From HIMB114 sp052048155 (GTDB lineage: Bacteria; Pseudomonadota; Alphaproteobacteria; Pelagibacterales; Pelagibacteraceae), in contig NZ_JBNAIK010000002.1 of the NCBI RefSeq assembly GCF_052048155.1, positions 112,352 through 176,351 of the forward strand: a stretch of 64,000 nucleotides of DNA. The letters run 5' to 3'. Made by a program: the position numbers and the translations under genes. Shown piece after piece: positions 51,562 through 60,636 of this stretch. The stretch's first letter is position 1. Each line of letters starts with the position of its first letter. The notes under the pieces are model-generated. The model was not told the origin of the DNA, made no database searches, and saw only the letters and a program-made list of their open reading frames with translations.

Positions 51562-53209
51562 CGTATTAAAAATTAAAAATTACTTAAAAAATAATAATAA
51601 TATAGAAGCTTGTTTGATTTCAAAAAATAATACTTTTTTAAATGAATTTGTAGAAGATAGAGATAATTTTTTATTAAAAATTACAAAATTTACAGGATCT
51701 CTAGGTTATGCAATCATATATAAAAATAAGCAAAATTTATATGTCGATGGTCGATATACCCAACAAGCCAAGATACAAACAAAAAATTTTATAATTAAAG
51801 ATATATCTTTACTAAAAAATGATATTGGCAAAATAATAAATTCTAATAAAAAATTACTCATTGATCCAAAAACTTTTACATTCAATTTTTTTGGTAAATT
51901 CAATTATAGAAATCTTCACTTTTTTAACTCAAATAAAAATTTAAAAAAAAAAGAAAAACTCTTTTACCTTTCAAAAAATTATAGCGGGCAGGACTCTTTT
52001 GAAAAATCAAAGAAAGTTAATAAAAAACTCACTTTAAAAAAAAATGAAGTTTTTCTAATTACTTCACCTGAAAATATTGCTTGGTTAAGTAATATTAGAT
52101 CTTATGATAAAAAATTTAGTAAAATTTTTAATTGTATTGCATTAATTAAAAATAAAAAAATTTATATTTATTCAGATCAAAAAATTAATTTAAAAATAAA
52201 AAATATAATATTTAAAAAAAACAGTGAATTTAAACAACATCTTTTGAGTATAAAAAAAATTTATACAGACAAAAAGTACCTGTCTCTTTATCATCATAAT
52301 TTTTTTATAAAAAATAAAATTAAAATTAAATTCATTAATGATCCGATTGATCAATTTAAAAGTATAAAGAATAATACAGAGATTTTAAATTTAAAAATAT
52401 CACATATTTTTGATGGTATAGCATATTGTAAATTTTTATATTGGCTAAAAAATAATAATTTAAAAAATACTAGTGAAATTGAATGTCAAAAAAAAATTGA
52501 ATTTTTTAAAAAGAAAAATAAATTTTATCTTGGACCTAGCTTTGAAACTATTTCTGCAACTGAGAAAAATGCATCTATAATTCATTATAATGCCAAAGAT
52601 TATAAAAAAACAAATTTAAAAAAGAAACATCTTTATCTTTTAGATTCCGGTTCACAATATTTGTATGGAACCACAGATATGACTAGAAGTTTTTCGCTGG
52701 GTAAACAAAATCAATTTAGAAAAAAAATTTATACATTAGTTTTAAAATCACATATTACGGTTGCTATTGCTAATTTAAAAAACATGACAGGAAAAAAATT
52801 GGATAGAATTGCTAGAAAAAATCTTCTTAAATTTGGATATAATTATAATCATGGTACAGGCCATGGTGTAGGCTTTCTATCAAATGTACATGAAGCACCA
52901 CCTTCAATATCAAAATTTTATAATAAGAAATTTTTAGTTAATCAAGTAGTGTCTAATGAACCTGGTTATTATAAAAACAATGATTTTGGAATTAGAATAG
53001 AAAATTTAATTTATAAAAATCATAAAAATAATTTTGAAAACCTCACATTAGTTCCATTTGAAAGAGAAATGATACTTAAATCTATGCTCACTAAAAATGA
53101 AAAGGACTGGATTAATAATTATCATAAAGAAATTTTTGAAAAAATTCACAAATTTCTCAATTCTAAGCAGAAAGTATTTTTGCAAAAATATTGTTCAAGG
53201 ATTAATTAA
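51554..53209 (+). CDS. pepP: Aminopeptidase P family metallopeptidase (Xaa-Pro)
   Basis: 551 residues, long form with two creatinase-like N-terminal domains (residues 1-290) and a C-terminal pita-bread catalytic domain. Metal ligands are visible in LLDSGSQYLYGTTDMTR (Asp residues near 363 and 374), NHGTGHGVGF (His near 437), and SNEPGYY (Glu near 473). It removes N-terminal residues before proline. Very Lys- and Asn-rich (poly-K segments), a sign of the AT bias. Tail-to-tail overlap of 15 bases with ligA. Confidence 0.88.
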   Translation: MNSVLKIKNYLKNNNNIEACLISKNNTFLNEFVEDRDNFLLKITKFTGSLGYAIIYKNKQNLYVDGRYTQQAKIQTKNFIIKDISLLKNDIGKIINSNKKLLIDPKTFTFNFFGKFNYRNLHFFNSNKNLKKKEKLFYLSKNYSGQDSFEKSKKVNKKLTLKKNEVFLITSPENIAWLSNIRSYDKKFSKIFNCIALIKNKKIYIYSDQKINLKIKNIIFKKNSEFKQHLLSIKKIYTDKKYLSLYHHNFFIKNKIKIKFINDPIDQFKSIKNNTEILNLKISHIFDGIAYCKFLYWLKNNNLKNTSEIECQKKIEFFKKKNKFYLGPSFETISATEKNASIIHYNAKDYKKTNLKKKHLYLLDSGSQYLYGTTDMTRSFSLGKQNQFRKKIYTLVLKSHITVAIANLKNMTGKKLDRIARKNLLKFGYNYNHGTGHGVGFLSNVHEAPPSISKFYNKKFLVNQVVSNEPGYYKNNDFGIRIENLIYKNHKNNFENLTLVPFEREMILKSMLTKNEKDWINNYHKEIFEKIHKFLNSKQKVFLQKYCSRIN

Positions 53210-55213
53210 TTTATACCAATCTTTTTCTTTTAAAATTTTAATACCCAAATCCTTAGCCTGATTTACTTTTTTTACAGTTGGCTTTGAGTCTCCAATAACC
53301 AAATAGTCTAACTTTTTTGATGGAGAACCTAAAACTTTTCCACCTTCATTTTCTACAATTTGTTTTGCTTCGGACCTACTCATTTTTTCCATACCACCTG
53401 TAAACATAAATGTTTTATTTATAAACTTGCCTTTTAATTGCATTTTGAAATCTGAAATAGATAAATTCTTAACTAATTCTTTGAAAACTTTTTTGTTAGT
53501 ATTATTAGAAAAAAAATTTTTTAATGAATTGATTTGTGTTTCTCCAATACCATCAAGTTCAAATAAATCTTTGTAGGAACTTTCATTTTCAGTCATTAAT
53601 TTATTAAAAAATTTTATTGATTGAAAGTATTTGCCTAAAATCTTTGCATTTTCCTGCCCTATATGTCTTATGCCCAGTGAATAAATAAATTTATCTAAAC
53701 TAATTTTTTTTGTTTTATTAATTGATTTTTTTAAGTTTTCAGCAGAAAGTTTACCCCACCCTTCTAATTTAGCAATTTTATCAAAATTTAAATTATATAT
53801 ATCTTGTGGTAATTTTACCAAGTTCATCTCCCAAAAATTCTCAACTACTTTTTTCCCTAAACCTTCAATATTCATTGCATCTTTTGAAACGTAATGTTTG
53901 ATTTTTTCTTTTGTAATTAAATTACATTCGTATCCTCTATCTGGACATCTTCTTACCGCATCATACTTCTTTGTAATCTTATTAAACTCCTTAATTGTTT
54001 CAAAACCACACGGACATTTTTTGGGAAACAAAAATTTCTTAGAGTTTTTTTCTCTTTTAGATTTATCTACTTGAACAACTTGAGGTATTACGTCTCCCGC
54101 TCTTTGCACAATAACAGTATCTCCAATTCTAATATCTTTTCTCTTAATCTCGTCCTCATTATGCAATGTAGCATTTGATACTGTTACTCCTCCAATATTT
54201 ACTGGATTTATTTTTGCAACTGGTGTCAAGGCTCCAGTTCTGCCAATCTGAATTTCTATATTTTTTATTTTTGAAATACCTTTTTCAGCAGAAAATTTAT
54301 GTGCAATAGCCCATCTTGGTGAATTAGTTAAATTACCTAGTCTTTGCTGCAACTTAAATTCATCAACTTTATATACAATTCCATCTATGTCATAATCAAG
54401 TTGAGATCTTACACTCTCTATTTTTTCATAATTCTTAAATAAATCATCCTCATTTTTTACTATCTGTCCAAAAGAATTAATTTGAAAACCTTCTGATTTT
54501 AGAATGTTTAAAAATTCAGACTGTTTATTACAAAGGTCATGATTCATGAATATTGTTCCATAAGCAAAAAAACTCAGTGGGATTTTGGATGTGTTTGTTG
54601 CATCTTTTTGTCTTAACGAACCAGATGCAGCATTTCTCGGGTTAGCAAATTTTTCAGAAATATGATTAAATTTTGACCTAGGTATATAAACTTCACCTCT
54701 TACAATCAGCTCTCCAGATTTTAATTTTTTTAGTTTCTTTGGAATATCACTTACTGTTAATAAATTTTCAGTAATATCCTCGCCATATTCACCATCTCCT
54801 CTAGATAAACCTTGGACCAAATTTCCATTGATGTACTTCAAACTAGCAGAGATTCCATCGATTTTTGGCTCAGCAAATAATTCTAGTCTAAAATTTGATT
54901 TAAAATTTAAATAATTATTAATTCTCTTATAAAAATCTATTATATCATTTTTATCAAATGCATTATCCAAGGACAGCATCCGCTCGTAATGTTTTACCTT
55001 TGAAAATTTTTTGGATGGCTTGTATCCTACCAAATCAGATACCTTAATTTCATTTACTGGTATTATTGAATTCTTTTCAAAATTTAAAAGTTCAATTTTA
55101 AGTTTATCATATGAAGCATCATCTATTTTCGATACATTATGATCATAATAATACTTATTGTGCTTAATTAAGATTTTTTTCTTTTTTTTATATTCACTTA
55201 TATCCTTAATCAT
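53195..55213 (-). CDS. ligA: NAD-dependent DNA ligase LigA
   Basis: 672 residues, standard length. Domain order: N-terminal Ia domain, adenylation domain with catalytic Lys in AEPKIDGISAS near 117 and GELIVRGEVYIP, OB fold with IGRTGALTPVAKI near 330, zinc-finger cysteines (CPCGF near 405 and RRCPDRGYEC near 422), helix-hairpin-helix repeats (ELDGIGETQ near 552), and a C-terminal BRCT domain from about 595. It seals nicks in replication. Its ATG overlaps the bamD stop by 4 bases; the recN gene often found here in relatives is absent. Confidence 0.95.
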   Translation of the reverse strand: MIKDISEYKKKKKILIKHNKYYYDHNVSKIDDASYDKLKIELLNFEKNSIIPVNEIKVSDLVGYKPSKKFSKVKHYERMLSLDNAFDKNDIIDFYKRINNYLNFKSNFRLELFAEPKIDGISASLKYINGNLVQGLSRGDGEYGEDITENLLTVSDIPKKLKKLKSGELIVRGEVYIPRSKFNHISEKFANPRNAASGSLRQKDATNTSKIPLSFFAYGTIFMNHDLCNKQSEFLNILKSEGFQINSFGQIVKNEDDLFKNYEKIESVRSQLDYDIDGIVYKVDEFKLQQRLGNLTNSPRWAIAHKFSAEKGISKIKNIEIQIGRTGALTPVAKINPVNIGGVTVSNATLHNEDEIKRKDIRIGDTVIVQRAGDVIPQVVQVDKSKREKNSKKFLFPKKCPCGFETIKEFNKITKKYDAVRRCPDRGYECNLITKEKIKHYVSKDAMNIEGLGKKVVENFWEMNLVKLPQDIYNLNFDKIAKLEGWGKLSAENLKKSINKTKKISLDKFIYSLGIRHIGQENAKILGKYFQSIKFFNKLMTENESSYKDLFELDGIGETQINSLKNFFSNNTNKKVFKELVKNLSISDFKMQLKGKFINKTFMFTGGMEKMSRSEAKQIVENEGGKVLGSPSKKLDYLVIGDSKPTVKKVNQAKDLGIKILKEKDWYKLINP

Positions 55214-56049
55214 TTTGAAAACTTAAAAATTTTTTTTAGTTTATCTGTAAGTTTTTCTTCATTATTATCTTTAACAATTTTATAATTTTTATCTCCTACG
55301 ATTTTATAACTTTTTTTGTACCAATCACTGTCATTAAAATTATAACCTAAAATAGATGCATACTTTTTTGCCTCAAAAGTATTTCCAAGTTTATAATAAA
55401 TTTCAACTAAACGATGTAAAGCTTCTGTGATATAAATTGTCTGATCGTAATCATCTATAATAATTTTTAATCTTTTAATTGCAGGTATCCATCTTGATTT
55501 ATCCATATAATATCTTGCAATATACATTTGCTTACCAGCGAGCTGTTCCTTAATTAAATCAATTTTATATTTGGACTCAGTCGCATAAATTGAATTAGGA
55601 TACTTTTTAATTATTTCGTTAAATTTTTTTAATGCAAATTCACTATTAGACTGGTCCCTAGCGATTGTTTCAATTTTTTCATAAAAACACAATCCAATTA
55701 TAAATTCTACATAATCCAAATCACTACTTAGGGGATATAATTTTTTAAATTTTTTTGCGTATTCTACTGCTTTAAAATATTCACCAGACTCATAATAAAT
55801 ATACATGATCATCAATGTTGCTTTTGGAGCCCATTCTGAAAATGAGTACCTAGACTCTACTTTTTGGAACAATTCTACAGAGTCGCTCCATTGATTTGTT
55901 TCATAACTATTAAAAGCTTCTTTGTACAAAACATCTAAGGGTGGCAATTTTTCAGGCCTTTTAATATAATTATCTTTCTTACTACAACTAATTAAAGAGA
56001 TACAAAAGATAAGTACTAAAAAAAAATTATTTTTTGAAATAATCATCAT
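55210..56049 (-). CDS. bamD: Outer membrane assembly lipoprotein BamD (ComL)
   Basis: 279 residues. A lipoprotein signal ends in LISC with acylated Cys22. The mature protein is a run of TPR-like helices: LYKEAFNSYETNQWSDSVELFQKVESRYSFSEW is the usual first repeat, followed by GEYFKAVEYAKKFKKLYP and a stretch with NSIYATESK. BamD is the essential partner of BamA in beta-barrel insertion. It sits between lpxC and ligA, the alphaproteobacterial order. 61 bp separate it from lpxC. Confidence 0.92.
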   Translation of the reverse strand: MMIISKNNFFLVLIFCISLISCSKKDNYIKRPEKLPPLDVLYKEAFNSYETNQWSDSVELFQKVESRYSFSEWAPKATLMIMYIYYESGEYFKAVEYAKKFKKLYPLSSDLDYVEFIIGLCFYEKIETIARDQSNSEFALKKFNEIIKKYPNSIYATESKYKIDLIKEQLAGKQMYIARYYMDKSRWIPAIKRLKIIIDDYDQTIYITEALHRLVEIYYKLGNTFEAKKYASILGYNFNDSDWYKKSYKIVGDKNYKIVKDNNEEKLTDKLKKIFKFSK

Positions 56050-56110
56050 TTATTCGACTAATAATATCATTATAAGGTTTTTATATATTTAAATTTAAAA
56101 AAATTTAATT

Positions 56111-56959
56111 TTAATAATCAAAAAACTCATAATTTTCTTTATTTTTAAAAACTTCTCTTAAAAGTAAAAGATTTAATTCATGCCCTCCACCATATGTTTC
56201 AACTTTTCCCCATATTTGATTTTCAGCTAAATAAAGGTCACCAATACAATCTAAAATTTTATGTTTAACAAATTCATTGGGATACCTTAAACCTCCCTGG
56301 TTTAAAATTTTATTTTCAGATACAATAATAGCATTATCTAGAGATCCACCCTTTCCTAATCCTAAAGAAAAAATTTTTTCTAGATCCTTTTGTAAACAAA
56401 ATGTTCTTGCTAAATATATATCTCTGAAATTGTCTGGAGAGTGTGTATAAATTAATTTTTGTTTCTTAATAAACTGGTCGTTATAGTCTATAGTAAAATC
56501 TATAATTAACTTTTTTTCTTTAATTGGATTGATACAAATAAATTTTTCTTTATCTTCATATAAAACTTTTTTTTTTATTTTTATAAATTTTTGATTAGCA
56601 TCTTGTTCTAAAGTACCAACTTTAAGAATCTCATCTAGAAAAATTTTTGCACTTCCATCTAATATGGGTATTTCAGACCCAGATATTTCAATTTTCAAAT
56701 TTGTTATACCTAAGCTACTTAATGTAGACATTAGATGTTCAATTGTTGAAATAGTGATATTTTTATTTTTAATTTTAGTACACAACTGACTCACCTCTGC
56801 ATTTTTCCAAGATGCTTTTATTTTTTTATTTTTTTTATAAAAAATAATTCCAGTGTTTTTTTTTTCAGGAGATAATTTTAATGATACAGGTTCACCAGAA
56901 TGTAATCCTATTCCTTTAAAAATTATGGCTTTTTTAATTGTAATTTGCTTTTTGAACAC
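56111..56959 (-). CDS. lpxC: UDP-3-O-acyl-N-acetylglucosamine deacetylase LpxC
   Basis: 282 residues, slightly short. N-terminal GIGLHSGEPVSLKLSP near 16, zinc ligand His75 in TIEHLMSTL, and the second motif KHKILDCIGDLYL near 228 with His and Asp ligands; GGGHELN near 260 holds the last catalytic His. It performs the committed step of lipid A synthesis, so the cell has a lipopolysaccharide-type outer membrane. In alphaproteobacteria ftsZ normally lies between ftsA and lpxC, but only 55 bp are present here. Confidence 0.94.
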   Translation of the reverse strand: MFKKQITIKKAIIFKGIGLHSGEPVSLKLSPEKKNTGIIFYKKNKKIKASWKNAEVSQLCTKIKNKNITISTIEHLMSTLSSLGITNLKIEISGSEIPILDGSAKIFLDEILKVGTLEQDANQKFIKIKKKVLYEDKEKFICINPIKEKKLIIDFTIDYNDQFIKKQKLIYTHSPDNFRDIYLARTFCLQKDLEKIFSLGLGKGGSLDNAIIVSENKILNQGGLRYPNEFVKHKILDCIGDLYLAENQIWGKVETYGGGHELNLLLLREVFKNKENYEFFDY

Positions 56960-57014
56960 TCAAATTAAATCTCAAATAAATCATATATAATCTACTCAAT
57001 AAATATTTCTTATT

Positions 57015-58220
57015 TCAAGATTTTAAAAAAAGTGAATAAAACTTGCTAAAAAATCCAGATTTTTTTTTAACAAAACTTTTGATTTCATCTTTATTTGGAA
57101 AGAAAATTAGTTTTGCTATACCTAAACATACCATGTAGTCATGAAAGATATTAAATTCTGTATCTTTTATAGGAAAAGATTGTTTTGCATACTTTACAGA
57201 TGTATTTAATTTTTTTGACAACTTCCTTTTAAAAATTGGTAATTCTGATCCTCCACCATTGATAATAATTTGTCTTGCAGATTTATTTAGAGACTTACAA
57301 TAAATGATTTTCTTAAAAATATGTTCTATTATTTCATCAATTCTTGCATTTACTATTTTAATTATAATATCTAAAGAAGTTTTGGTTTTTTTAATCTCTG
57401 TTTCTAATAAACCGTTTATTTTACCACTTAAGATTTCATCAAAATTTAACTTAATTTTTTCTGCTAAATTTTTATCAATTCCAACTGCTTTCACAAGGTC
57501 ATTGTTTATATGCGATGATCCTATAGGTATTATACTAGAAAATAAGATTTTAGAATTTTCAAATAAAGTTATGGATGTTTTATCAAAACCAAAATTAATA
57601 TTTGTAAACCCTCGCTCCAAAGAATCTTGGTCTGCAGATAAAATACTATTTGCGAACGGAGAATAAAAATATCTTGTTACACTTAATCCTAATTTTGTAA
57701 ATGCTTTATCAAAATTTAATATTATGTTTTTATCTAAACTTAAAAAACTAAAATTTACATCAAGAGTTTTTGATCTTAAACCAATTGGATTTTCAACATA
57801 ATTATGTTTATCTAAATAAAAACCTGAATTTAAAAAATGAATAATTTTATGATTGGGTAAATTGTGATAAAATATATTAGTTGCTGAACTAATTAAATTT
57901 TGTAAATCTTTTTTTTTCTCAATCTCATATGAACCAATATTTCTACTTAATCCAAATGTTAGAAAATTGAAATTAAGCGAATTGATGCCTACAAAAATAT
58001 TATTTATTTTAAATTTTAATTCTTTTTCAACTGTTTCTATACATGATTTAATTTTTGAACTAAATTTTTCGATATCAACTATATTTCCTTTTTTTATACC
58101 AGAAGAATAGATTGAGAATTTTGCGTGAATATCTATATAATTTTTTTCATTTAAAGAAATAACTAATAATTTAATTTTATACGAACCTAAATCTACAATA
58201 GTAATTTTTTCATCAATCAT
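57015..58220 (-). CDS. ftsA: Cell division protein FtsA
   Basis: 401 residues, actin fold. VDLGSYKIKLLV at 9-20 is the first phosphate loop; IINGGGSELP near 318 is the adenosine motif. The second phosphate motif, usually DIGGGTT, reads NFGFDKTS near 212, an unusual loss of the glycines. The C-terminal GFFSKFYSLFLK is the amphipathic membrane-targeting helix. FtsA anchors FtsZ to the membrane. It overlaps the ftsQ end by 4 bases. No ftsZ follows it. Confidence 0.88.
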   Translation of the reverse strand: MIDEKITIVDLGSYKIKLLVISLNEKNYIDIHAKFSIYSSGIKKGNIVDIEKFSSKIKSCIETVEKELKFKINNIFVGINSLNFNFLTFGLSRNIGSYEIEKKKDLQNLISSATNIFYHNLPNHKIIHFLNSGFYLDKHNYVENPIGLRSKTLDVNFSFLSLDKNIILNFDKAFTKLGLSVTRYFYSPFANSILSADQDSLERGFTNINFGFDKTSITLFENSKILFSSIIPIGSSHINNDLVKAVGIDKNLAEKIKLNFDEILSGKINGLLETEIKKTKTSLDIIIKIVNARIDEIIEHIFKKIIYCKSLNKSARQIIINGGGSELPIFKRKLSKKLNTSVKYAKQSFPIKDTEFNIFHDYMVCLGIAKLIFFPNKDEIKSFVKKKSGFFSKFYSLFLKS

Positions 58221-58889
58221 TTTACAATAACTGCATTCTCATTTCTTAGATCAATGTAAGTTAAATTTTGATTTTGACTCAGCATCATCTCTAAAATTTT
58301 AATTTGTTTTTCAATATCATAATATCTCATTTTAACATGAATATTATTTTTTAAATAAAGATCTAGTCTACCTAAGTTTAGTAAATGCAATTCTTTAATT
58401 AGAGAAAAAATTTTATTATCAACTATCCTATTATATATATTTTTAAAATATTTATTTTTATATTTGCCAGTTATAACAATTAAATCTAATTTATTATTTG
58501 TTTTAATAACCTTTTTACTTAATTTGAAATCCTCGTTAATTAAAAAAAAATGATCTTTTTTTTTTAAAACTGCAATTGGTTTATACTCTATTATAAACAA
58601 ATCTATTTGATTTGGATATTTTCTTTTTATACTAAATTTTTTTAGCCATTGACTTTTATCAAAAAAATTTAGAAAGTTCATTTATACTAATATTATATAA
58701 ATTTTTTTGAATTAAAAATCTTACTATATCATCCTTAATATTTTCTTCAAAATTTATATCCCCTATAAAATTAATTTTTTCTATTTTAAAGATATATAAA
58801 TTATTTTTTTTATTATTTTGGTAGGTAGTAAAAAAAAAAAATAAAAAAAATAAAAATAAAAATTTTCTTTTACCTATTAATACTTGCAT
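58217..58889 (-). pseudogene. ftsQ: Cell division protein FtsQ, reading frame interrupted by a homopolymer frameshift
   Basis: Two overlapping frames (58659-58889, 76 codons; 58217-58681, 154 codons) together make one FtsQ. The first holds the N-terminal membrane helix (FLFLFFLFFFF) and the first half of the POTRA domain (IEKINFIGDINF). The second continues the POTRA with SQWLKKFSIKRKYPNQIDLFIIEYKPIAVL, which is the family's W-x-R-P-x-E-x-P-A pattern. The break is at seven A on the plus strand (58661-58667); removing one restores a continuous frame through SKFFDKSQW. FtsQ is normally essential, so an assembly error or transcript slippage is likelier than true loss. The first frame overlaps the ddl end by 20 bases. 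Confidence 0.78.
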
Positions 58890-59786
58890 CTTTGATCATC
58901 CAATCGACTAATTTAATGAAACTTAAACCAAAATCTTGAGCAATCTCAGGAACTAGTGATAATTTTGTCATTCCAGGTTGGGTATTTATTTCTAAAATAT
59001 AAATTTTATTATTTTGCATTACTCTAAAATCAGATCTAGTGACACCTTTGCATTTTAAAGATTTATGAGCTTTTAATGCAATTTTTTTAATTTTATTATG
59101 AAGTTTCTTTGGAATTTTAGGAGGAATGATATGTTTAGTCTTTGCCGATAGTGAATACTTTGCTCTGTAATCATAAAAACTTCTTTTTGGAATAATTTCT
59201 ACTGAGCCTATTACTTTATTACCAAGTACGGCAGTTTGAATTTCTCTGCCATCTATATAAGGTTCTTGTATTAAAATTTTATATCTTTTTAAAAGTTTTT
59301 TAATATTTTTAATATTTGATACTGAGTCTCCTGTAAAAATTTTAACACCAAAACTCGAACCTTCATTAATTGGTTTTAATATAAATTTTGATTTTGAAAT
59401 TTTATTTTTAATATCGGAAATTTTTTTTATAATTTTAAAATTTGGTGTAATAATTTTTTTTTTAAAAATATTCTCTTAGATTTAATCTTATCCATAGCTA
59501 TTTCTGAAGCTTTTACTCCAGAGTGCGTATAAGGAATTTTTAATTTTTCTAAAATTTTTTGAATTTGACCATCTTCTCCGTATTTTCCGTGTAGACAATT
59601 AAATACAATGTCTGGATTTTTTTTTTTTATATTATTTTTTATATTTTTTATAGGATCATATTTGAATACTTTATATCCAATTTTTTTTATGGCATCATAA
59701 CAAGCTTTACCTGATGCAATACTAACAGACCTTTCTCTAGATCTGCCACCCATTATAACAAGTATTTTTTTTTTATTTTTCACCAA
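58870..59786 (-). pseudogene. ddl: D-alanine--D-alanine ligase, reading frame interrupted by a homopolymer frameshift
   Basis: The first 119 codons (59786 down to about 59427) give the N-terminal domain: VIMGGRSRERSVSIASGKA, then FNCLHGKYGEDGQIQ and GVKASEIAMDKIKSK. The frame then ends early after a run of ten A (plus-strand T run 59454-59463). In the frame reached by adding one A (or removing two) the protein continues as IITPNFKII, FILKPINEGSSFGV, IQEPYIDGREIQTAVLGN, GVTRSDFRV and ILEINTQPGMTKLSLVPEIA to a stop at 58870-58872, all classical ATP-grasp ligase motifs. Total would be about 305 residues, normal for Ddl. It joins two D-alanines for peptidoglycan. Error or slippage is likelier than gene death. 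Confidence 0.82.
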
Positions 59787-60636
59787 TAATTTTAATTTCT
59801 GGTTCTAATACTATATTAAATTTTTTCTTTACTTCATCAATTGTGAAGTAAATTAACTTTTCAATATCTAAACTTGAATTACCTTGATTTTCAATAAAAT
59901 TACAATGCATTTTTGAAAACTTAGCCTTACCAAATTTTATTCTATCGCAGCCACTCTTTTGAATTAATTCCCATGCTTTAATTTTTGGATCTGGATTTTT
60001 AAATGTACTTCCTCCAGTTTTTATTTTTGAGGGCTGAGCTGCTTCCTTTTTGTTTTTTAAAAATTTAATTTTATCTTTAATTTTTTCTTTTGTACCATAA
60101 TTTATTTGAAATACGACTTCTGTTATAATTAAATCATCTGGTAAATCTGTTTTACGATAAGAAAATTTAATCTCATTTTTTTTATATCTAACAAATTTTA
60201 AATTTTTCTTATTAAATCCTTTTACTTCCTCTACAATATCTTTAAATTCATTTTGAAAGCACCCTGCGTTCATTATAACACCGCCTCCAATAGTTCCTGG
60301 AATACAACTTAAGAATTCATAATTAATAATTTCATTATCTAACGCAAATTTTGATAATTGATTTTTTAAAACTGCAGAACCACAAATAATTTTATTATTT
60401 TTTATATTAATTTTTCTGAAATTTTTTCCTAATTTTATAATTGTTTTTTTACACCCTTTATCTCTAAATAAAATATTAGATCCTGATCCAATTGAATAAT
60501 ATTTTTCATTTGTATTTTTTTTTATATAATTAGTTAATTCATTTTCATCGTCGGGCGTAAAAAACTTATCTGCTTTTCCCCCAAGACCAAACCAACTATT
60601 TTTAGATAAGTTATAATTTGTCTTTAAATTATTCAT
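59773..60636 (-). CDS. murB: UDP-N-acetylenolpyruvoylglucosamine reductase MurB
   Basis: 287 residues. FAD-binding motifs SIGSGSNILFRD near 46, SCIPGTIGGGVIMNAGCFQNE near 106, YRKTDLP near 161, and the catalytic Ser in TGGSTFKNPD near 215; the last catalytic Glu is in VLEPEIKIIGE at the end. It reduces UDP-GlcNAc-enolpyruvate to UDP-MurNAc. It overlaps ddl by 14 bases and murC by one base (TAATG). Confidence 0.94.
   Translation of the reverse strand: MNNLKTNYNLSKNSWFGLGGKADKFFTPDDENELTNYIKKNTNEKYYSIGSGSNILFRDKGCKKTIIKLGKNFRKINIKNNKIICGSAVLKNQLSKFALDNEIINYEFLSCIPGTIGGGVIMNAGCFQNEFKDIVEEVKGFNKKNLKFVRYKKNEIKFSYRKTDLPDDLIITEVVFQINYGTKEKIKDKIKFLKNKKEAAQPSKIKTGGSTFKNPDPKIKAWELIQKSGCDRIKFGKAKFSKMHCNFIENQGNSSLDIEKLIYFTIDEVKKKFNIVLEPEIKIIGEK

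Noticed and set aside
58690..58860. Long A/T runs as a replication origin or low-complexity regulatory region
   Set aside because: They encode the FtsQ membrane helix and POTRA start in a consistent frame; general AT bias explains them.
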